Shown: positions 10,301 through 18,430, counted from the stretch's first letter. The stretch is DNA of 64,000 bases from Agapetus fuscipes (GCA_951799405.1 OX637336.1:18519479-18583478); one strand, 5' to 3'. The notes: generated from the sequence alone by a model not told the origin. Translations and numbers: made by a program.

Positions 10301-10770
10301 TGGTTATATGTGTTTTTTAGCAAAGGGCTTTATTGCAACTGCTTCGCTGTCCTGCCATTTTGACCCCTTGTATAGTAGAACGGAGAGATCTTTCTCCCAA
10401 TTTCTGGACTATTCCATCACCAGAACATTTACGCACACTACCAGGGACTGCTAGATGGTTCTATACTACGTGCATTGGTGTGTGTAGTCATTTTGATGTA
10501 CCTATGTGTGTGCGAGCGCATGTACTCGAAGCTTGCAACAATAGACTTTATTTCATAATTTTTTTAATTGAGTCTCTATTTTACAAAAATTAAAGCCATG
10601 GGAATTCGTATCAAATGTGCCTATTTATTTTGTCTAGTGAGGAGATCGACTCTGCAGACTTGACCCTTCAGAGCTACGAGTCATTGGTGTTGAAGAGTGG
10701 AGCATCAGCGCTGGTTCCATTCAGCCTGATGATGCTCATGACTGTCGTAGCCAACGTCTTCAGGAGGTAG
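459..10770 (+). CDS. Alpha-glucosidase (maltase, GH13), C-terminal 242 residues, six exons
   Basis: Exons 459-566, 1989-2136, 3011-3108, 8543-8640, 9066-9209 and 10638-10770 join with consistent phases to 729 nt ending in TAG. All introns are GT-AG. The product reads [13 protein letters not shown], then [42 protein letters not shown] and DVLVIKR. This is the order of C-terminal blocks in insect maltases, which hydrolyse terminal alpha-1,4-glucosides. The Asp of GNHD is the third catalytic acidic residue of GH13; the nucleophile and the acid/base Glu must lie upstream of base 1. The protein ends in [18 protein letters not shown] plus ANVFRR, a hydrophobic tail after small residues. That fits a GPI-anchor signal (known for insect gut maltases) or a C-terminal membrane segment. 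No frameshift or stop is seen, so the gene is probably functional. An SLC3-type amino-acid transporter chain is less likely, because those carry an N-terminal membrane helix and lack catalytic residues. Confidence 0.93.
591..784 (+). repeat. Repeat A copy 1
   Basis: Starts inside the family at CACTTTGCCATTGTCACCCC and ends GCAACTTAGATTATA. It is a diverged copy within the first maltase intron of the window. Confidence 0.75.
1280..1590 (+). repeat. GC-rich interspersed repeat (family G), degenerate
   Basis: An island of much higher GC than its surroundings. It shares GCTCCTCTGCAC-AGGCTCC and AAGGCGGG blocks with 7690-8020. Open frames here look incidental. The family is not recognised. Confidence 0.5.
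1655..1955 (+). repeat. Two-copy tandem repeat, period about 155 bp
   Basis: AACAAAATAAGTAGGACAC, then an AGCAATC motif, then TTTATTTCTAGAGAGAC, occurs twice. It shares the AGCAATCT and ACACAATTACATATTCGTAA motifs with the three-copy array at 26.2-26.7 kb. Confidence 0.7.
1989..2136 (+). CDS. Maltase exon 2 of window
   Basis: Acceptor AG is at 1987-1988 and the donor is GTTAGT at 2137. It encodes [10 protein letters not shown], then a CNAG segment, then [12 protein letters not shown]. It ends in phase 1. The junction with the previous exon restores the family's YxGEEI motif. Confidence 0.93.
2430..2972 (+). mobile_element. MITE1 copy (TTAA type) split by SINE1
   Basis: Begins AGGTAAAACTGAAT after GTAA (probably a decayed TTAA) and ends CAGTTTAACCT before TTAA at 2973. 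The interior is interrupted by the SINE1 copy at 2521-2775. Confidence 0.65.
2521..2775 (+). mobile_element. SINE1 copy
   Basis: The tRNA-like head holds GTAGTCCAGTGGTAA (A-box region) and GGGTTCGAATCCCG (B box). The conserved body follows (GGTCCATCCAGC, TCTTGCTGGAGAATTGGCGC). Confidence 0.8.
3011..3108 (+). CDS. Maltase exon 3 of window
   Basis: A polypyrimidine tract and AG lie at 3001-3010 and the donor GTAAGT is at 3109. It encodes [16 protein letters not shown] and LNLKAQK, matching the TWLPV..NY..LN...Q block of maltases. NAS is a possible N-glycosylation site. Confidence 0.93.
3530..4183 (+). CDS. LINE ORF1, RNA-binding protein (coiled coil + RRM-like)
   Basis: A 217-residue protein. 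Residues 1-75 are heptad-rich and likely helical. Residues about 86-150 ([12 protein letters not shown] ... EIIRCYRLG ... RPLKVYL) resemble the RRM-like core of LINE ORF1 proteins. The end ([19 protein letters not shown]) resembles their basic C-terminal domain. It is expected to bind element RNA in the retrotransposition particle. No CCHC knuckles are seen. The start ATG at 3530 follows an A-rich leader. The stop lies 8 bases before the likely ORF2 ATG at 4192, so ORF2 is probably translated by reinitiation or termination-coupling. Confidence 0.8.
   Translation: MAQDLLANANLILQTLNKIIMDSSNKFTRDQISKITPLTTELSGAVGAMAIEIGRLEGETNAIKRVKNEPASFIEALTEVKEREVRSKNVIVFNVPEAEDRMGDKMKIKELVDEMGMPDLEIIRCYRLGQPSDGKVRPLKVYLNDAESARKILFSRSHRRRSIKIKPDLTPFQQRFLASKWKELEERRSAGETSLIMKFKDGVPFISKTATASTSKN
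4192..7026 (+). CDS. LINE ORF2, AP-like endonuclease and reverse transcriptase
   Basis: 944 residues from ATG 4192. The same frame is open back to 4069, but the endonuclease fold begins right at [12 protein letters not shown], so 4192 is the better start. Endonuclease motifs are TETW (Glu32), VGDFN (Asp142, Asn144) and TYHPP (His221). Reverse transcriptase motifs are [15 protein letters not shown] (catalytic Asp580), SGVPQGS and LLFADD (Asp669-Asp670), followed by a thumb and a C-terminal region typical of CR1/Jockey-group LINEs. The protein nicks target DNA and primes reverse transcription. An oddity is that the residue before His221 is Tyr where most AP-endonucleases have Asp (SDH motif). 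No stops or frameshifts are present. Confidence 0.9.
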   Translation: MYYQNVRGLNSKLNMVRSSSALLKFDIFALTETWLTPDVNSSELGFNNYNTYRLDRSTSTSTKSRGGGVLLAVSKSIQSKVIPCINKTTELIIVLLLTDPSYIIACVYLPPSSCVELYSGFAAEVEAMRNKFPHSKFLIVGDFNLPNISWNEADPLLPKCHTSNFSLAETTILNLCNFLNFFQINFTLNARNRILDLVFCSDNAAKSIESSDILVPIDTYHPPLSISLPSNVQHKNHNTTYIVDFSKADFVHMNIFFQSVDFSFVNNDDIEVVVNNLYSILSEAITKFVPTFKLSPYSWKYPKWFSHDLIDLIKDKKVAHLKYKISNSSSDYLDFKKLRNDCKILSKNCYLNYISNTERSIVHNVKKFWSYANSLRKGDLGIPHNVFYDDVSSDDVQEIPNLFASFFKSVYDIHPDCNTFEFSSHIDLQLSNLSFSVVDVITEIESMKPLTNPGPDNVPAVMLKNCVHSLSQPLCAVFNLSIASGCFPALWKQSYLSPIYKSGDRSNVKNYRPISKLSAIPKLLERLVLTKIRYVATRSISVHQHGFLPNRSTTSNLMVFENFLSNALSSRKQVDVIYTDFSKAFDRVSHTILLSKLRGMGVSGSFLSWLRNYLIDRSLIVRIDNNSSHSFSPTSGVPQGSHLGPLLFLLFIDDITKQFPDTNVLLFADDIKFFKVIDNVADCNSLQLSLNNLATWCNKNELPLNVSKCLVMNFFRIKNPIIYDYTLFSNSLRVVTEVTDLGVVFDCGLSFNVHIASICAKAMRMLGFINRITKDFQDTAAIKILYTTLVRSVLEYCSPVWSPLYMVHVDNIEKVHLKFLKIVNFKLNIPLSHFDPLYLNSILNLNFLSDRRKFIDLITLFKIKHALIDCPALLSELNFFTPRSGTRQLVSYRPVFTSTNAQSNSCMHRLQRVGNEYASLDLVLHNNNYHTYNQGLKKMFLGHP
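7027..7355 (+). other. LINE 3' UTR and (TAAA)n tail
   Basis: AT-rich non-coding sequence ending in about nine TAAA units at 7318-7355, the 3' tail produced by target-primed reverse transcription. Confidence 0.85.
7385..7475 (-). repeat. LTR1 fragment
   Basis: Minus-strand match to the internal LTR1-like segment at 21.3 kb (GCAACTTTTCCTAAAATAG, TAGCAATATCACT, GAAAAGAATCC). Confidence 0.5.
7630..8020 (+). repeat. GC-rich interspersed repeat (family G), second copy
   Basis: Paralogous to 1280-1590 by the GAGGTGGAAGTTCCTCTGCA and AAGGCGGGGGTGCC blocks. It has no conserved open frame. Confidence 0.5.
8045..8285 (+). repeat. Hairpin element Q, truncated copy
   Basis: Contains GGTTTAAGTTAGAATTACGG, then AACGTTTCGTCAGCAACGTA and GACTGAGGATGAACTGATTC. 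It shares all blocks with 36895-37125, where the end folds back on itself. Here the fold-back half is missing. Confidence 0.6.
8543..8640 (+). CDS. Maltase exon 4 of window
   Basis: Acceptor AG is at 8541-8542 and donor GTGAGC at 8641. It encodes [18 protein letters not shown] and DVLVIKR, matching the Y..L..LR....G....VLV.KR block. The intron before it is 5.4 kb and carries the LINE at 3230-7355. Confidence 0.92.
8675..8990 (+). repeat. Repeat Y copy joined to SINE2 tail
   Basis: 8675-8905 matches 22.9-23.06 kb and the sequence around element X at 50.4-50.65 and 52.75-52.95 kb (ACACGACAATGTGAGAG). 8905-8990 matches the SINE2 3' tail (AAAATAAAAAGGTTCCGAAT). Confidence 0.6.
9066..9209 (+). 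CDS. Maltase exon 5 of window
   Basis: Acceptor CGCAG ends at 9065 and donor GTGAGT is at 9210. It encodes the C-terminal beta domain, including [13 protein letters not shown]. The phase 2 entry and exit agree with both neighbours. Confidence 0.9.
9238..9590 (-). mobile_element. LINE 3'-end fragment (minus)
   Basis: The minus strand encodes the C-terminal RT tail ([25 protein letters not shown] then stop). It is an inverted copy of 9597-9851 across a gap of less than 10 bp, inside maltase intron 5. Confidence 0.75.
9597..9851 (+). mobile_element. LINE 3'-end fragment (plus)
   Basis: Encodes [23 protein letters not shown] RT C-terminus, then [13 protein letters not shown] and a stop, then an (ACAGTT)n-like tail. 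It faces 9238-9590 as an inverted repeat of about 93 % identity over some 200 bp, by eye. Confidence 0.8.
9965..10035 (+). repeat. Short interspersed repeat
   Basis: The CTAGGGGTCTATGCTACTTG and TGTAGTG-CGCAGAGGTG blocks recur at 39695-39752. The rest of the intron (9852-10637) shows nothing recognisable. Confidence 0.45.
10638..10770 (+). CDS. Maltase last exon with stop
   Basis: Acceptor TCTAG ends at 10637 and the stop TAG is at 10768-10770. It encodes [19 protein letters not shown] followed by the small-residue and hydrophobic C-terminal tail. Confidence 0.9.
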
Positions 10771-11050
10771 ACCTGCATCGTCCGCATCATCAGTATATTC
10801 ATCATCACAGCCATCATGCCGGTACCCCAAGAAGAAAAGTTAGCGCTTGAGCTCTAGCGTTTAATTTGAAAAAGAAAACTCCCTCTAGGGTTGCTGCATT
10901 AGTTTCAATACATTTTTTGGTATACGCTATTTGGGGTACCGCTACAGTTAACCAGAAGTACATAGCGTGTAAAATAACAATGTATTAAATGTATGCAGTA
11001 TTATTATTTTAATTTTTTTATGATTGAATAAAAATAATTAATAAATCAAT
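10771..11050 (+). terminator. Maltase 3' UTR and polyadenylation signal
   Basis: Non-coding AT-rich sequence follows the stop. AATAAA at 11027-11032 lies in an A/T-rich run and is followed by T-rich sequence near 11050, a usual downstream element. The cleavage site is inferred. Confidence 0.6.
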
Positions 11051-11096
11051 CTTTTTATTTTTCTTTATGGGTACATAGAGAGTTTGCCTTGCATTT

Positions 11097-11569
11097 ATAA
11101 TCTAAGTTGCAAAGATATATGAACATTTAAAATTCTTATTCAATTCATACCCACAAACAGACATGTGTCAGTTCGCACTTACAATTTAAAATCCAAACCT
11201 AAAATGAACATACAACCTTGAACTTTTGCCAACCTTCCCTGAAACAGTGTTAGGTTCTAAAATGGAAAGGTATCTCCAGGATGTACCTACAGGATACTCA
11301 CTCCAGCTAGCTTCTTCGGCATCACTCTCAGGGCGTGGGGTTCTTTCGTTGCGTTGCTTACTTAATACTTTGGGAAGGGTTGTATATTGATAACACAAGA
11401 GCTAATGTTAACAAAGGAGTTTTAATCAATTAAAGTTGAATAATAAAAGTGAAATCTATAAAAAGGGAAAGTTGCGTTTTACATAACAACTGGGAAGTCA
11501 TTGGTAAAGTGAACCATTTTTTACAGTATGGGCGGTCAACCTCATACTACCAACCTATAAGACAAGGAA
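11097..11569 (-). repeat. Repeat A copy 2, split by an LTR1-like element
   Basis: Halves 11097-11247 and 11489-11569 join into a continuous minus-strand repeat A once 11248-11488 is removed. Confidence 0.8.
11248..11488 (-). mobile_element. Short LTR1-like element with TSD ACAG/ACTG
   Basis: Starts TGTTAGG and ends ACATAACA. It carries the LTR1 blocks for ACTCACTCCAGCTAGCTTC and CTTTGGGAAGGGTTGTATAT. Four-base flanks ACAG (11244-11247) and ACTG (11489-11492) duplicate the repeat A target. At 241 bp it is much shorter than the 625-635 bp LTR1 copies, so it is deleted or a sub-family. Confidence 0.7.
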
Positions 11570-11639
11570 TAATGTATGAAAGACAGACAATGTATGAAAC
11601 AGGTGATTGATATGTTTTAATTAATAGATAGATGCAATG

Positions 11640-11733
11640 ATACGAAAAAATCCAAGCAAATCCGAAGACGCTCTGACCATCCCTAGCGGAATGTGAGGAA
11701 GAATTACAGTTACAGTCACATCGGCTGTTTTTT
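11640..11733 (+). mobile_element. LINE 3'-end remnant
   Basis: Degenerate match to the 9.6-kb LINE end, with CTGACCATCCCTAGCGGAAT and a TTACAGTTACAG tail. Confidence 0.55.
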
Positions 11734-11734
11734 C

Positions 11735-12250
11735 TTTACAGAAAATCTTCATTTAGCGTAAGAGGAGCTATTCAAAAATTTGGGGAACCAAAATGGCGGT
11801 TGAAGTGAATACTGTGAGAGCTGCAGCCTTAGATTGTAAAGGCTTTTGAGGAGGCAGGAATTCCTCGCGAAGGCAGCGCTTTTCTGGCCTTTTGTATGAA
11901 AAAATAAATCTAAAAAAAAACAGCCTGCAAGATGAGGATCTTTTATATGAGCTTTCGAGCTTTCACTACATATGTACAACGCATACAAGCTATATTGACG
12001 GTTAAAAGGTAATAGGGCATAAGCGACAAAAACTAAATTGTTCAGGAGAGCAGTTTAATATTTGAGATTGCAGAAAAATGACATCACTTTTTTGTTTTTT
12101 TTTATCATATCGTTAAAATCGAAACAGCTCTAAAATTAAAAAAAATAAAGGCATTTATTGGCATTGCTATTAATGTGGTTTTCCGATTTTTTTTATGTCA
12201 CAAGCGCCTTTAGGTCAAAAAAGGCCAAAATCTTGTCGGTTACACCAAAA
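11735..12250. other. No recognised feature
   Basis: AT-rich sequence with short open frames only. No domain, repeat partner or splice pattern seen. Confidence 0.5.
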
Positions 12251-12254
12251 TTGT

Positions 12255-12530
12255 CGGGGTTATAGCCGCGGGGGCCAAGAGGGCTGATCTTTCTAGCGTG
12301 TTTCGAATGGAACAACGTTGGTTCGATTCCCGCTTGGGTCACTTGACTTTAACTTTGACCCTGGTTCAACAGATGTAATTGGGTAATTATTATTTAATAA
12401 TTCATTAATAATAAAACAAGAATGAATTATTAAATGATGATATTAATACCTGTTTCTGGCCAGGCAGAATAGGTTGGTGAATTGCATTCCTCTTCACAAA
12501 TCTATTTAAAAAAAAAAAAAAAAAAACCAT
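12255..12530 (+). mobile_element. SINE3 copy
   Basis: The tRNA-like head ends in a B-box-like GGTTCGATTCCCGC. The body carries GACCCTGGTTCAACAGATG and CAGGCAGAATAGGTTGGTGA. The poly(A) tail is at 12509-12526. Confidence 0.75.
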
Positions 12531-12605
12531 ACTTCGAAAACGCAGTTGTTTGCTTGGGCAAAAGCAACAAAAAAATCATTGTGTAGCTATGGGAGTTTTA
12601 AATGT

Positions 12606-12880
12606 AAATGGGAGTTAAACGTAAATGGAACGTTGTGGGTTCGAATCCCAGCGGAGCACAAAAATATACCATTTATATTTTCAAATTTGCTCTTCGCTGG
12701 GTTGAAAAATTCATGAACCTCTACCAAAGGCCGGTCATCAAAAGGTCCATCCAGCCTTACAGCAAATGGGTCTTGCTTGAGAATTGGCGCTTTCTACAGC
12801 GACAAGCAAGCTCACAGAGGGCTCTTGAGGTGTGAAACACACAAAAATAGCGCTCACCAAATAAATCAACCTAATTTATT
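12606..12880 (+). mobile_element. SINE1 copy, 5'-truncated head
   Basis: Retains the B box (GGGTTCGAATCCCA), the body, and the 3' end with AGAGGGCTCTTGAGGTGTGA and CTCACCAAATAAATCA. Confidence 0.8.
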
Positions 12881-13415
12881 TAAGGTGAAAGACTGGTGCT
12901 TCAAGTCAGATTTTTCGCTGCTCCGTGTGATATTTCATACCTTCATGCATGCAAGATTGTCACACACGAGTGATCGTGTGTAGAACATATTATATATCAC
13001 TTTTTCTAAGTAAAATGAAGTGTCCCTGGTGGCTTGGCCGTTATTGCAGCGAGCGCAGTTTTGAGCTGTTCTTTCGGGAGCTGGGGTAAACGCGGCAGCA
13101 GTCTGCACCAGATGATGCTGATGAGTAATGGCGGGAACTTTCTCTACGCTGATGTAAGGAAGCAGACCATCTGTCTACCGCTGTACTGACAAAAACAGAT
13201 ATATGAAAGTACTTCACGAAGAAATCCTGCATGCGAACCCAATCCAGTCAAGCAGGGATTTTCTTTATAATACATAGGTCAGGGGTGTCCAACATAATAT
13301 TATGGAGGGCCAAGTTTAGTATTTTTGTAACCGTGGCGGGCCACAAGAAATGCTCAATTTCGCCCCCCCCTGTCGACAATATCGTCGACGATATTTGTTG
13401 TACGATATATTTCGA
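12881..13415. other. No recognised feature
   Basis: Mixed-composition sequence. A GC-richer patch at 13020-13240 has no convincing frame. Confidence 0.45.
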
Positions 13416-13650
13416 ACTAATCTAATCTAAGTTACAAAGATATGTTACATTCGGGATTCACATTATACGCATTCTCACAAGCAGACATGTACGAGTTCAC
13501 CGCATATGAACTTACAACATAAAAACCCAAATCTCAAGTGGACATATACCCTGCAACTCTTGCCTCCTTCCCTGAAATAGGGGTGACATTGGCAAAGTGA
13601 ACCATTTTTTACAGCATGGGTGGTCAACCGCATACCAACCTATAAGACGG
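13416..13650 (-). repeat. Repeat A copy 3
   Basis: Minus-strand copy with a TAATC-type tail at its left end, ending at CCAACCTATAAGACGG. SINE3 abuts it directly. Confidence 0.85.
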
Positions 13651-13970
13651 TGTTATGGCCGAGGGAGCCAAGTGGTCTTTCTAGCGTATTTGGAATATAA
13701 TAAAGTTGGTTCGATCCCCGCTTGGGTCACTTGACCCTAACTTTGACCCTGGTTCAACAGATGTAATTGGGTAATTTGTAATTAATAATTTCATTAAAAT
13801 AAATAAAAATGATTTTTTAATTGATGAGTTTAATACGTCTGTTTTTAATTCTTTAAAATGTACAATTATGAATTATTCATTGATGATATTAATACCTGTT
13901 TCGGGCCAGGCAGAATGGGATGGTGAATTGCATTTCTCATCACAAATCTCATAAAAACAACAGATATAAT
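13651..13970 (+). mobile_element. SINE3 copy
   Basis: Same head (GGTTCGATCCCCGCTTGGGT) and body as 12255-12530, with an AT-rich expansion in the middle. Confidence 0.75.
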
Positions 13971-14351
13971 GTATATTTTCGTTAAAATAATTTCTAGTCC
14001 ACATATATCATAAGTCAATGAGTTGAAGGGTGAAGTTTTGTACTTGATGCATCATGAAGGCTTCTAAATAACAGGGGTTACATTTGAGGGACTGTATCCT
14101 TGTTAGGTGAGATGTGATTGCAAAAGAAAATGCAAATTATAGAGTAAAGACTGATTGCTTACAGTACAGTGTACAGTGTACACCCCCTCTCATTACATCA
14201 AAGAAGAGGTACTATTTTGGCATTATAATAGAACAGAAATAAACAAGGGGAAAGGGATAATAAAGCATTGATTGAGTGGGTATGTGTTTCAAAAAAACTC
14301 TTGTAAAAAAAATACGAAATTCGGCGGCGGTAGTAGCCAAAATAAAGGTAC

Positions 14352-14774
14352 TGTAGTGTTTTTGGGTTCGGAAAGTCTATAAATTAAAACAAACAGGTCT
14401 TCTTTCAGAATCTTTATTTTCACTTAATTTACTTTTACAATTTATATTTATTTTTAACACTTCTAGCAGCTCAAATTTATTTTCACAGTTCAGCACTGCT
14501 TACACTCTTCAATCAAAGGCAACTATTTCACTGACTGGGTGCACCCAATTTTGGTCCTTATATGCTGTAGTGACAGAAGTCTCTAGGGGCCAATTTGCCA
14601 GCAAATTCTACCAGCTTCGAGAGTACAAAAGGATCATTTAATTTCTAGATTTCTTAAGCCTATAACTATTGCTACCTACGGTGTACACCTATATTAATCT
14701 ACTTTTGACATAACACTATAATAATTATTACTACCTACGACGTACACCTATATTAATCTACTATTTACATAACA
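14352..14774 (+). mobile_element. Solo LTR2 with TSD GTAC
   Basis: Begins TGTAGTGTTTTTGGG and ends TTTACATAACA. It is flanked by GTAC at 14348-14351 and 14775-14778. It is 423 bp long with no internal coding sequence, so it is a solo LTR left by recombination. The orientation is nominal. Confidence 0.8.
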
Positions 14775-14952
14775 GTACGTTATTTTGATTGGTTTCATCT
14801 ATAATAATCTAAGTTGAATAGATGTGTTAAGATTAAAGATTTTTATGACATGCATTATCATAAAAAGATACGTATAAGTTCATGCTTACACATGACGCAC
14901 GTGGACTTGCAACATAAAAACCCAATCTTAAATGAACATATCGATACCTTAA

Positions 14953-15124
14953 AGGTAAAACTGAATGAGTGAGATATTAAGCAAACATGGTTTTCACACA
15001 TAACTGCACCTTTTTCTTATTTTCTACGAGAGAAAACAATTAAAAAGTGATAATCCTGTAGTGAAGAAGTTTGCCCACGATTTCTCAAATCAGTGAATCC
15101 ACACTTACCTATTCGGTTTTACCT
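14953..15124. mobile_element. MITE1 copy, TTAA-flanked
   Basis: 172 bp with inverted ends AGGTAAAACTGAAT and ATTCGGTTTTACCT, flanked by TTAA (14949-14952 and 15125-15128). TTAA targets are typical of piggyBac-type transposons. No transposase is encoded. Confidence 0.85.
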
Positions 15125-15128
15125 TTAA

Positions 15129-15930
15129 GGCCTGTTATAAAGCTAAATCTGCCGTTTTTGTTTCTTACACTTTATGGTCTTAGCAAAATAGTTACAGTAA
15201 TGAAAAGAAAAAAATCTAGCATGTTTATTAATTTTTTATCTTAATTATAAGGCTTAAACAAATATATAACTTCAGAATTGCCACCACAAAAAAATATTTT
15301 AAAAACGCGTTTTTTTTTTACATTTTTAGCTTTTTTTTCGTGTGTGCTGTATTTTGGAATTTTTATTTTGCTTTTTAATTACAGAACTATACATTGTTTA
15401 GGTTCCGTACTTACATTTTTTTTATAATGTCAATAGTTTTTGAGTAAATATGGAAAAACTGTGTTCTTTGATTTGATTAAAATTTAATTCATTTAGTAGT
15501 TTCAGTTTTTCCATATTTACTCAAAAACTATTGACATTATAACAAAAATGTTAAGTACGAAAGTTACTGTGTTCTTTGATTTGATTAATATTTAATTCAT
15601 TTAGTAGTTTCAGTTTTTCCATATTTACTCAAAAACTATTGACATTATAACAAAACGGTTAAGAACGAAACCTTAACAATGTATAGTTCTGTAATTAAAA
15701 AGCAAAAACCAAATTCCAAAATACAGCACACACGAAAAAAAGCTACAAATGTAAAAAAACGAGTTTTTTTAAATATTTTTTTATGGTGGCAATTCTTAAG
15801 TTATATATTTTGTTTAAGCTTTATAATTAAGATAAAAAATTAAAAAACATTTTTTTCATTACTGTAACTATTTTGCTAAGACCATAAAGTGTAAGAAACA
15901 AAAACGGCAGATTTAGCTTTATAACACGCC
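15129..15930. mobile_element. MITE2, long fold-back element, TTAA-flanked
   Basis: 802 bp with ends GGCCTGTTATAAAGC and GCTTTATAACACGCC, flanked by TTAA on both sides (15125-15128 and 15931-15934). The arms are inverted repeats of more than 300 bp. The loop side holds a direct duplication of about 110 bp containing TTTCCATATTTACTCAAAAA. There is no coding frame. It is a non-autonomous piggyBac-like candidate. Confidence 0.85.
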
Positions 15931-16042
15931 TTAAGGTGGCGACAAGTCTTACCGACCATCCCTGAATCAGGGTGGCATTGACAAAGTGAGACAAATTTAC
16001 TGTACGGTTGATTAGCCTCGTACCAACCTATAAGTCAAGGAG

Positions 16043-16750
16043 TCTATTGGAAAAGTCACAATTTTTCTGTGAAACTCATCGAAAAATCATATTCTAGTTA
16101 AAATAAGTTCATCGTACGTGTATGTAAAAATAATACAAAAAATAAGAATATAAAAAGAAGTAGCAGGTTCCAACGTATAACTCTTCAACTTCTTTCACCG
16201 TTCTGTCATCTTCTTCGTAATGACATTCTTTGTGCAGCGAAGCTCAGCTGATGCAGCGTGTCGTCTCGCTTCTTCTTTATACGCTGCTGATGGAAGGAAA
16301 AGAGATGCAACACGACTCCAGACGCCTCGTTAAATGTAAATATTTATTTCCAGTACCCCGAGCATACAATTTGGTACTTCACAAAAAAAAAAGTATGGTA
16401 AGTAAAACGCTCTAGCGGGGGCACTTTTTAAGTTTCCTTACGATTTCAGGTGATTTTTTTTAAACCGAGTTGAAGATGAAATGTTTCATGCTTGGTATGC
16501 AGACTTTGTACAGACAAGTCAAGATAGACGCAAACAGAAAAGTCTATCGAATGTGAGCTCAGGTTTGTTGAGAGAAAAAAATATATAGAAATGTTAACTT
16601 GAGTAAAAAATGATGTAAATAAACCATTTCATCAAAGGCATCGATCGATATAAAAAATAAGACAGAGGATCGGAGCTGATTAGTGTACCATAAAAGAGTG
16701 CACCCTAGGGTGCATGCTTCATACAAACGAGGTATTGTTGTAATATTGGG
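16043..16750. other. No recognised feature
   Basis: AT-rich, with a GC-richer patch at 16150-16340 that has no conserved frame or repeat partner in the window. Confidence 0.45.
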
Positions 16751-16751
16751 A

Positions 16752-17290
16752 TCAACTTGATTTTGTGCAAAGGAGGGCAGTGAAGTTGATCAACGATCCT
16801 TCTCTGACATCCGATTTGCAGCCGCTCCAGCACAGAAGAAAAGTTGGAATGCTTAGTCTTTTTTTTATCGATATTTCCACGGAGTTTGTTCTAATGAGCT
16901 CCATTCATTAATACCTCCCCTTCGCCTTTCAGAAAGGGAAACTAGTAGTACGACTCTCATTCATCCCTTTGCAGTCTAAAAACTATGAGAACTTGGTGTT
17001 TTCATGACTTATTCCTTTGCCAAACTGTCCATTTATGAAATAATCTTCCAGCATTTGTGTTTCCTACTCATTTTTATCCGGTTTATTCAAACCAACATCA
17101 AGCGCCACTTCCTTGCAGCGCCTCACAACAGAAACAACAATTTAAGCAACACCTCTACGGCATCCACCTTGGGTGAAATAGACCCCAAAGCCTTTTAAAA
17201 ATTGGGGAGCCTCCCGCACAGGATTAATTAAAGTTTGTAACTCGCTGGTCTAAATATAAAAACAATATGAAAACTTACTCACTCCCTACG
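16752..17290 (+). mobile_element. Degenerate LINE RT C-terminus and 3' end
   Basis: Broken frames read QRRAVKLINDPSLTSDLQPL and, further on, NNLPAFVFPT, matching the end of CR1/Jockey-group RT proteins. The 3' part (17105-17225) recurs at 37545-37665. Several stops and frameshifts are present. Confidence 0.7.
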
Positions 17291-17519
17291 AGGTGCTGCT
17301 GTATTTTCCACACATTTTTCTATTTACGCTATCGAGGAGAGCTTACTTTAAGACTAAAGGGGAAGAAAAAGGAAAAGAACAAAGGAGTTAAAGACAATTA
17401 TGTGAAAATCTATAATCTAAGTTGCAAGAAAATTTGAAAGTCGAAACTATGGTTATTGTCTGTCACAAAGAACCGTAAATACCACCATAAACTGTGATAG
17501 CGACTGTTGTTGCATTACA

Positions 17520-17803
17520 AATTTTGCAGAGCTTCAGATAAACGCAATCAAGAAGACTTTAATGGGCCGGACATGTAGCACGTGCAGAGGATTCCAGGAT
17601 CATCAACACTATCTTGGATGGTGCCCCCTCAGGTGTTGAATGAAGACCAATCGGACGTCCCAGGATGCGGTGGACAGACAACATCGAAGCCGACGCCGAA
17701 GTTCTAGGAGTGAGGAGACCATGGAGAGAAGCAGCACAAAACAGAGAGTCCTGGAGGATTGTGGTGCGGGAGGCCCTGAGCCTTCAAGGCTTAGTAATGT
17801 AAA
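17520..17803 (+). mobile_element. LINE RT C-terminal fragment
   Basis: The frame reads WAGHVARAEDSRII, a stop, then RPIGRPRMRWTDNIEADAE and NRESWRIVVREAL. The GRPRxRWxDN pattern is typical of the end of LINE polyproteins. It is inactive. Confidence 0.75.
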
Positions 17804-17854
17804 GTAAAAAGTAAAGTTTAGATAAACGCAGATGTCACTAGATTTTACTTTTCT

Positions 17855-18062
17855 CCAACTCTCAAGCAAGACCCAGTTGCTGTAAAGCGGGATGGACCTT
17901 TTGATGACCGGTCTTTGGTAAAGGTTTATGAATTTTTCAATCCAGCGAAGAGCAAATTTGAAAATATAAATGGTATATTTTTTGTGCTCCGCCGGGATTC
18001 GAATCCACAACCTTCCATTTACTTGCCCGAAGTGTTACCACTGGATTATAAACCGGACCGAT
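17855..18062 (-). mobile_element. SINE1 copy
   Basis: Minus-strand SINE1 with an intact B box (GGATTCGAATCCCGGCGG) and body. The 3' end is cut at the CTTGAGAGTTGG region. Confidence 0.85.
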
Positions 18063-18430
18063 TTGGCTCTGTAAGAAGAATACAAAATGATAAATCTGTG
18101 AAATCAGAAAGGCGTGATATGAAATATAATGTTTGAGTAATAACCGTTAGTCTTGAGATGATCCGGGTGCATTGCTTATTGAGTTGGTGCACTCCTCAAC
18201 AGTAAATCATGTTTATTGCATCGACTGGGAATGGCGCAGAATAAGTATACAAAGATAACTGACTGATCTAGTTTATATGTGAAACGTAGCACCGTACTGA
18301 AAATATACTTCTGACCTAGTTTAAATAATGTGTAAGAATAACGTTGTTATGAGAAAGTATAAAAGTGATTTCAAAACACAGAAGAGGTACAATTAGGTAA
18401 TTGACAATACAAAGAGGTACTAAAAAATTT

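Larger units (their letters stand above)
14805..16042 (-). repeat. Repeat A copy 4, split by two TTAA elements
   Basis: The halves are 14805-14948 and 15935-16042. Between them lie TTAA, MITE1, TTAA, MITE2 and TTAA in order. Confidence 0.8.
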
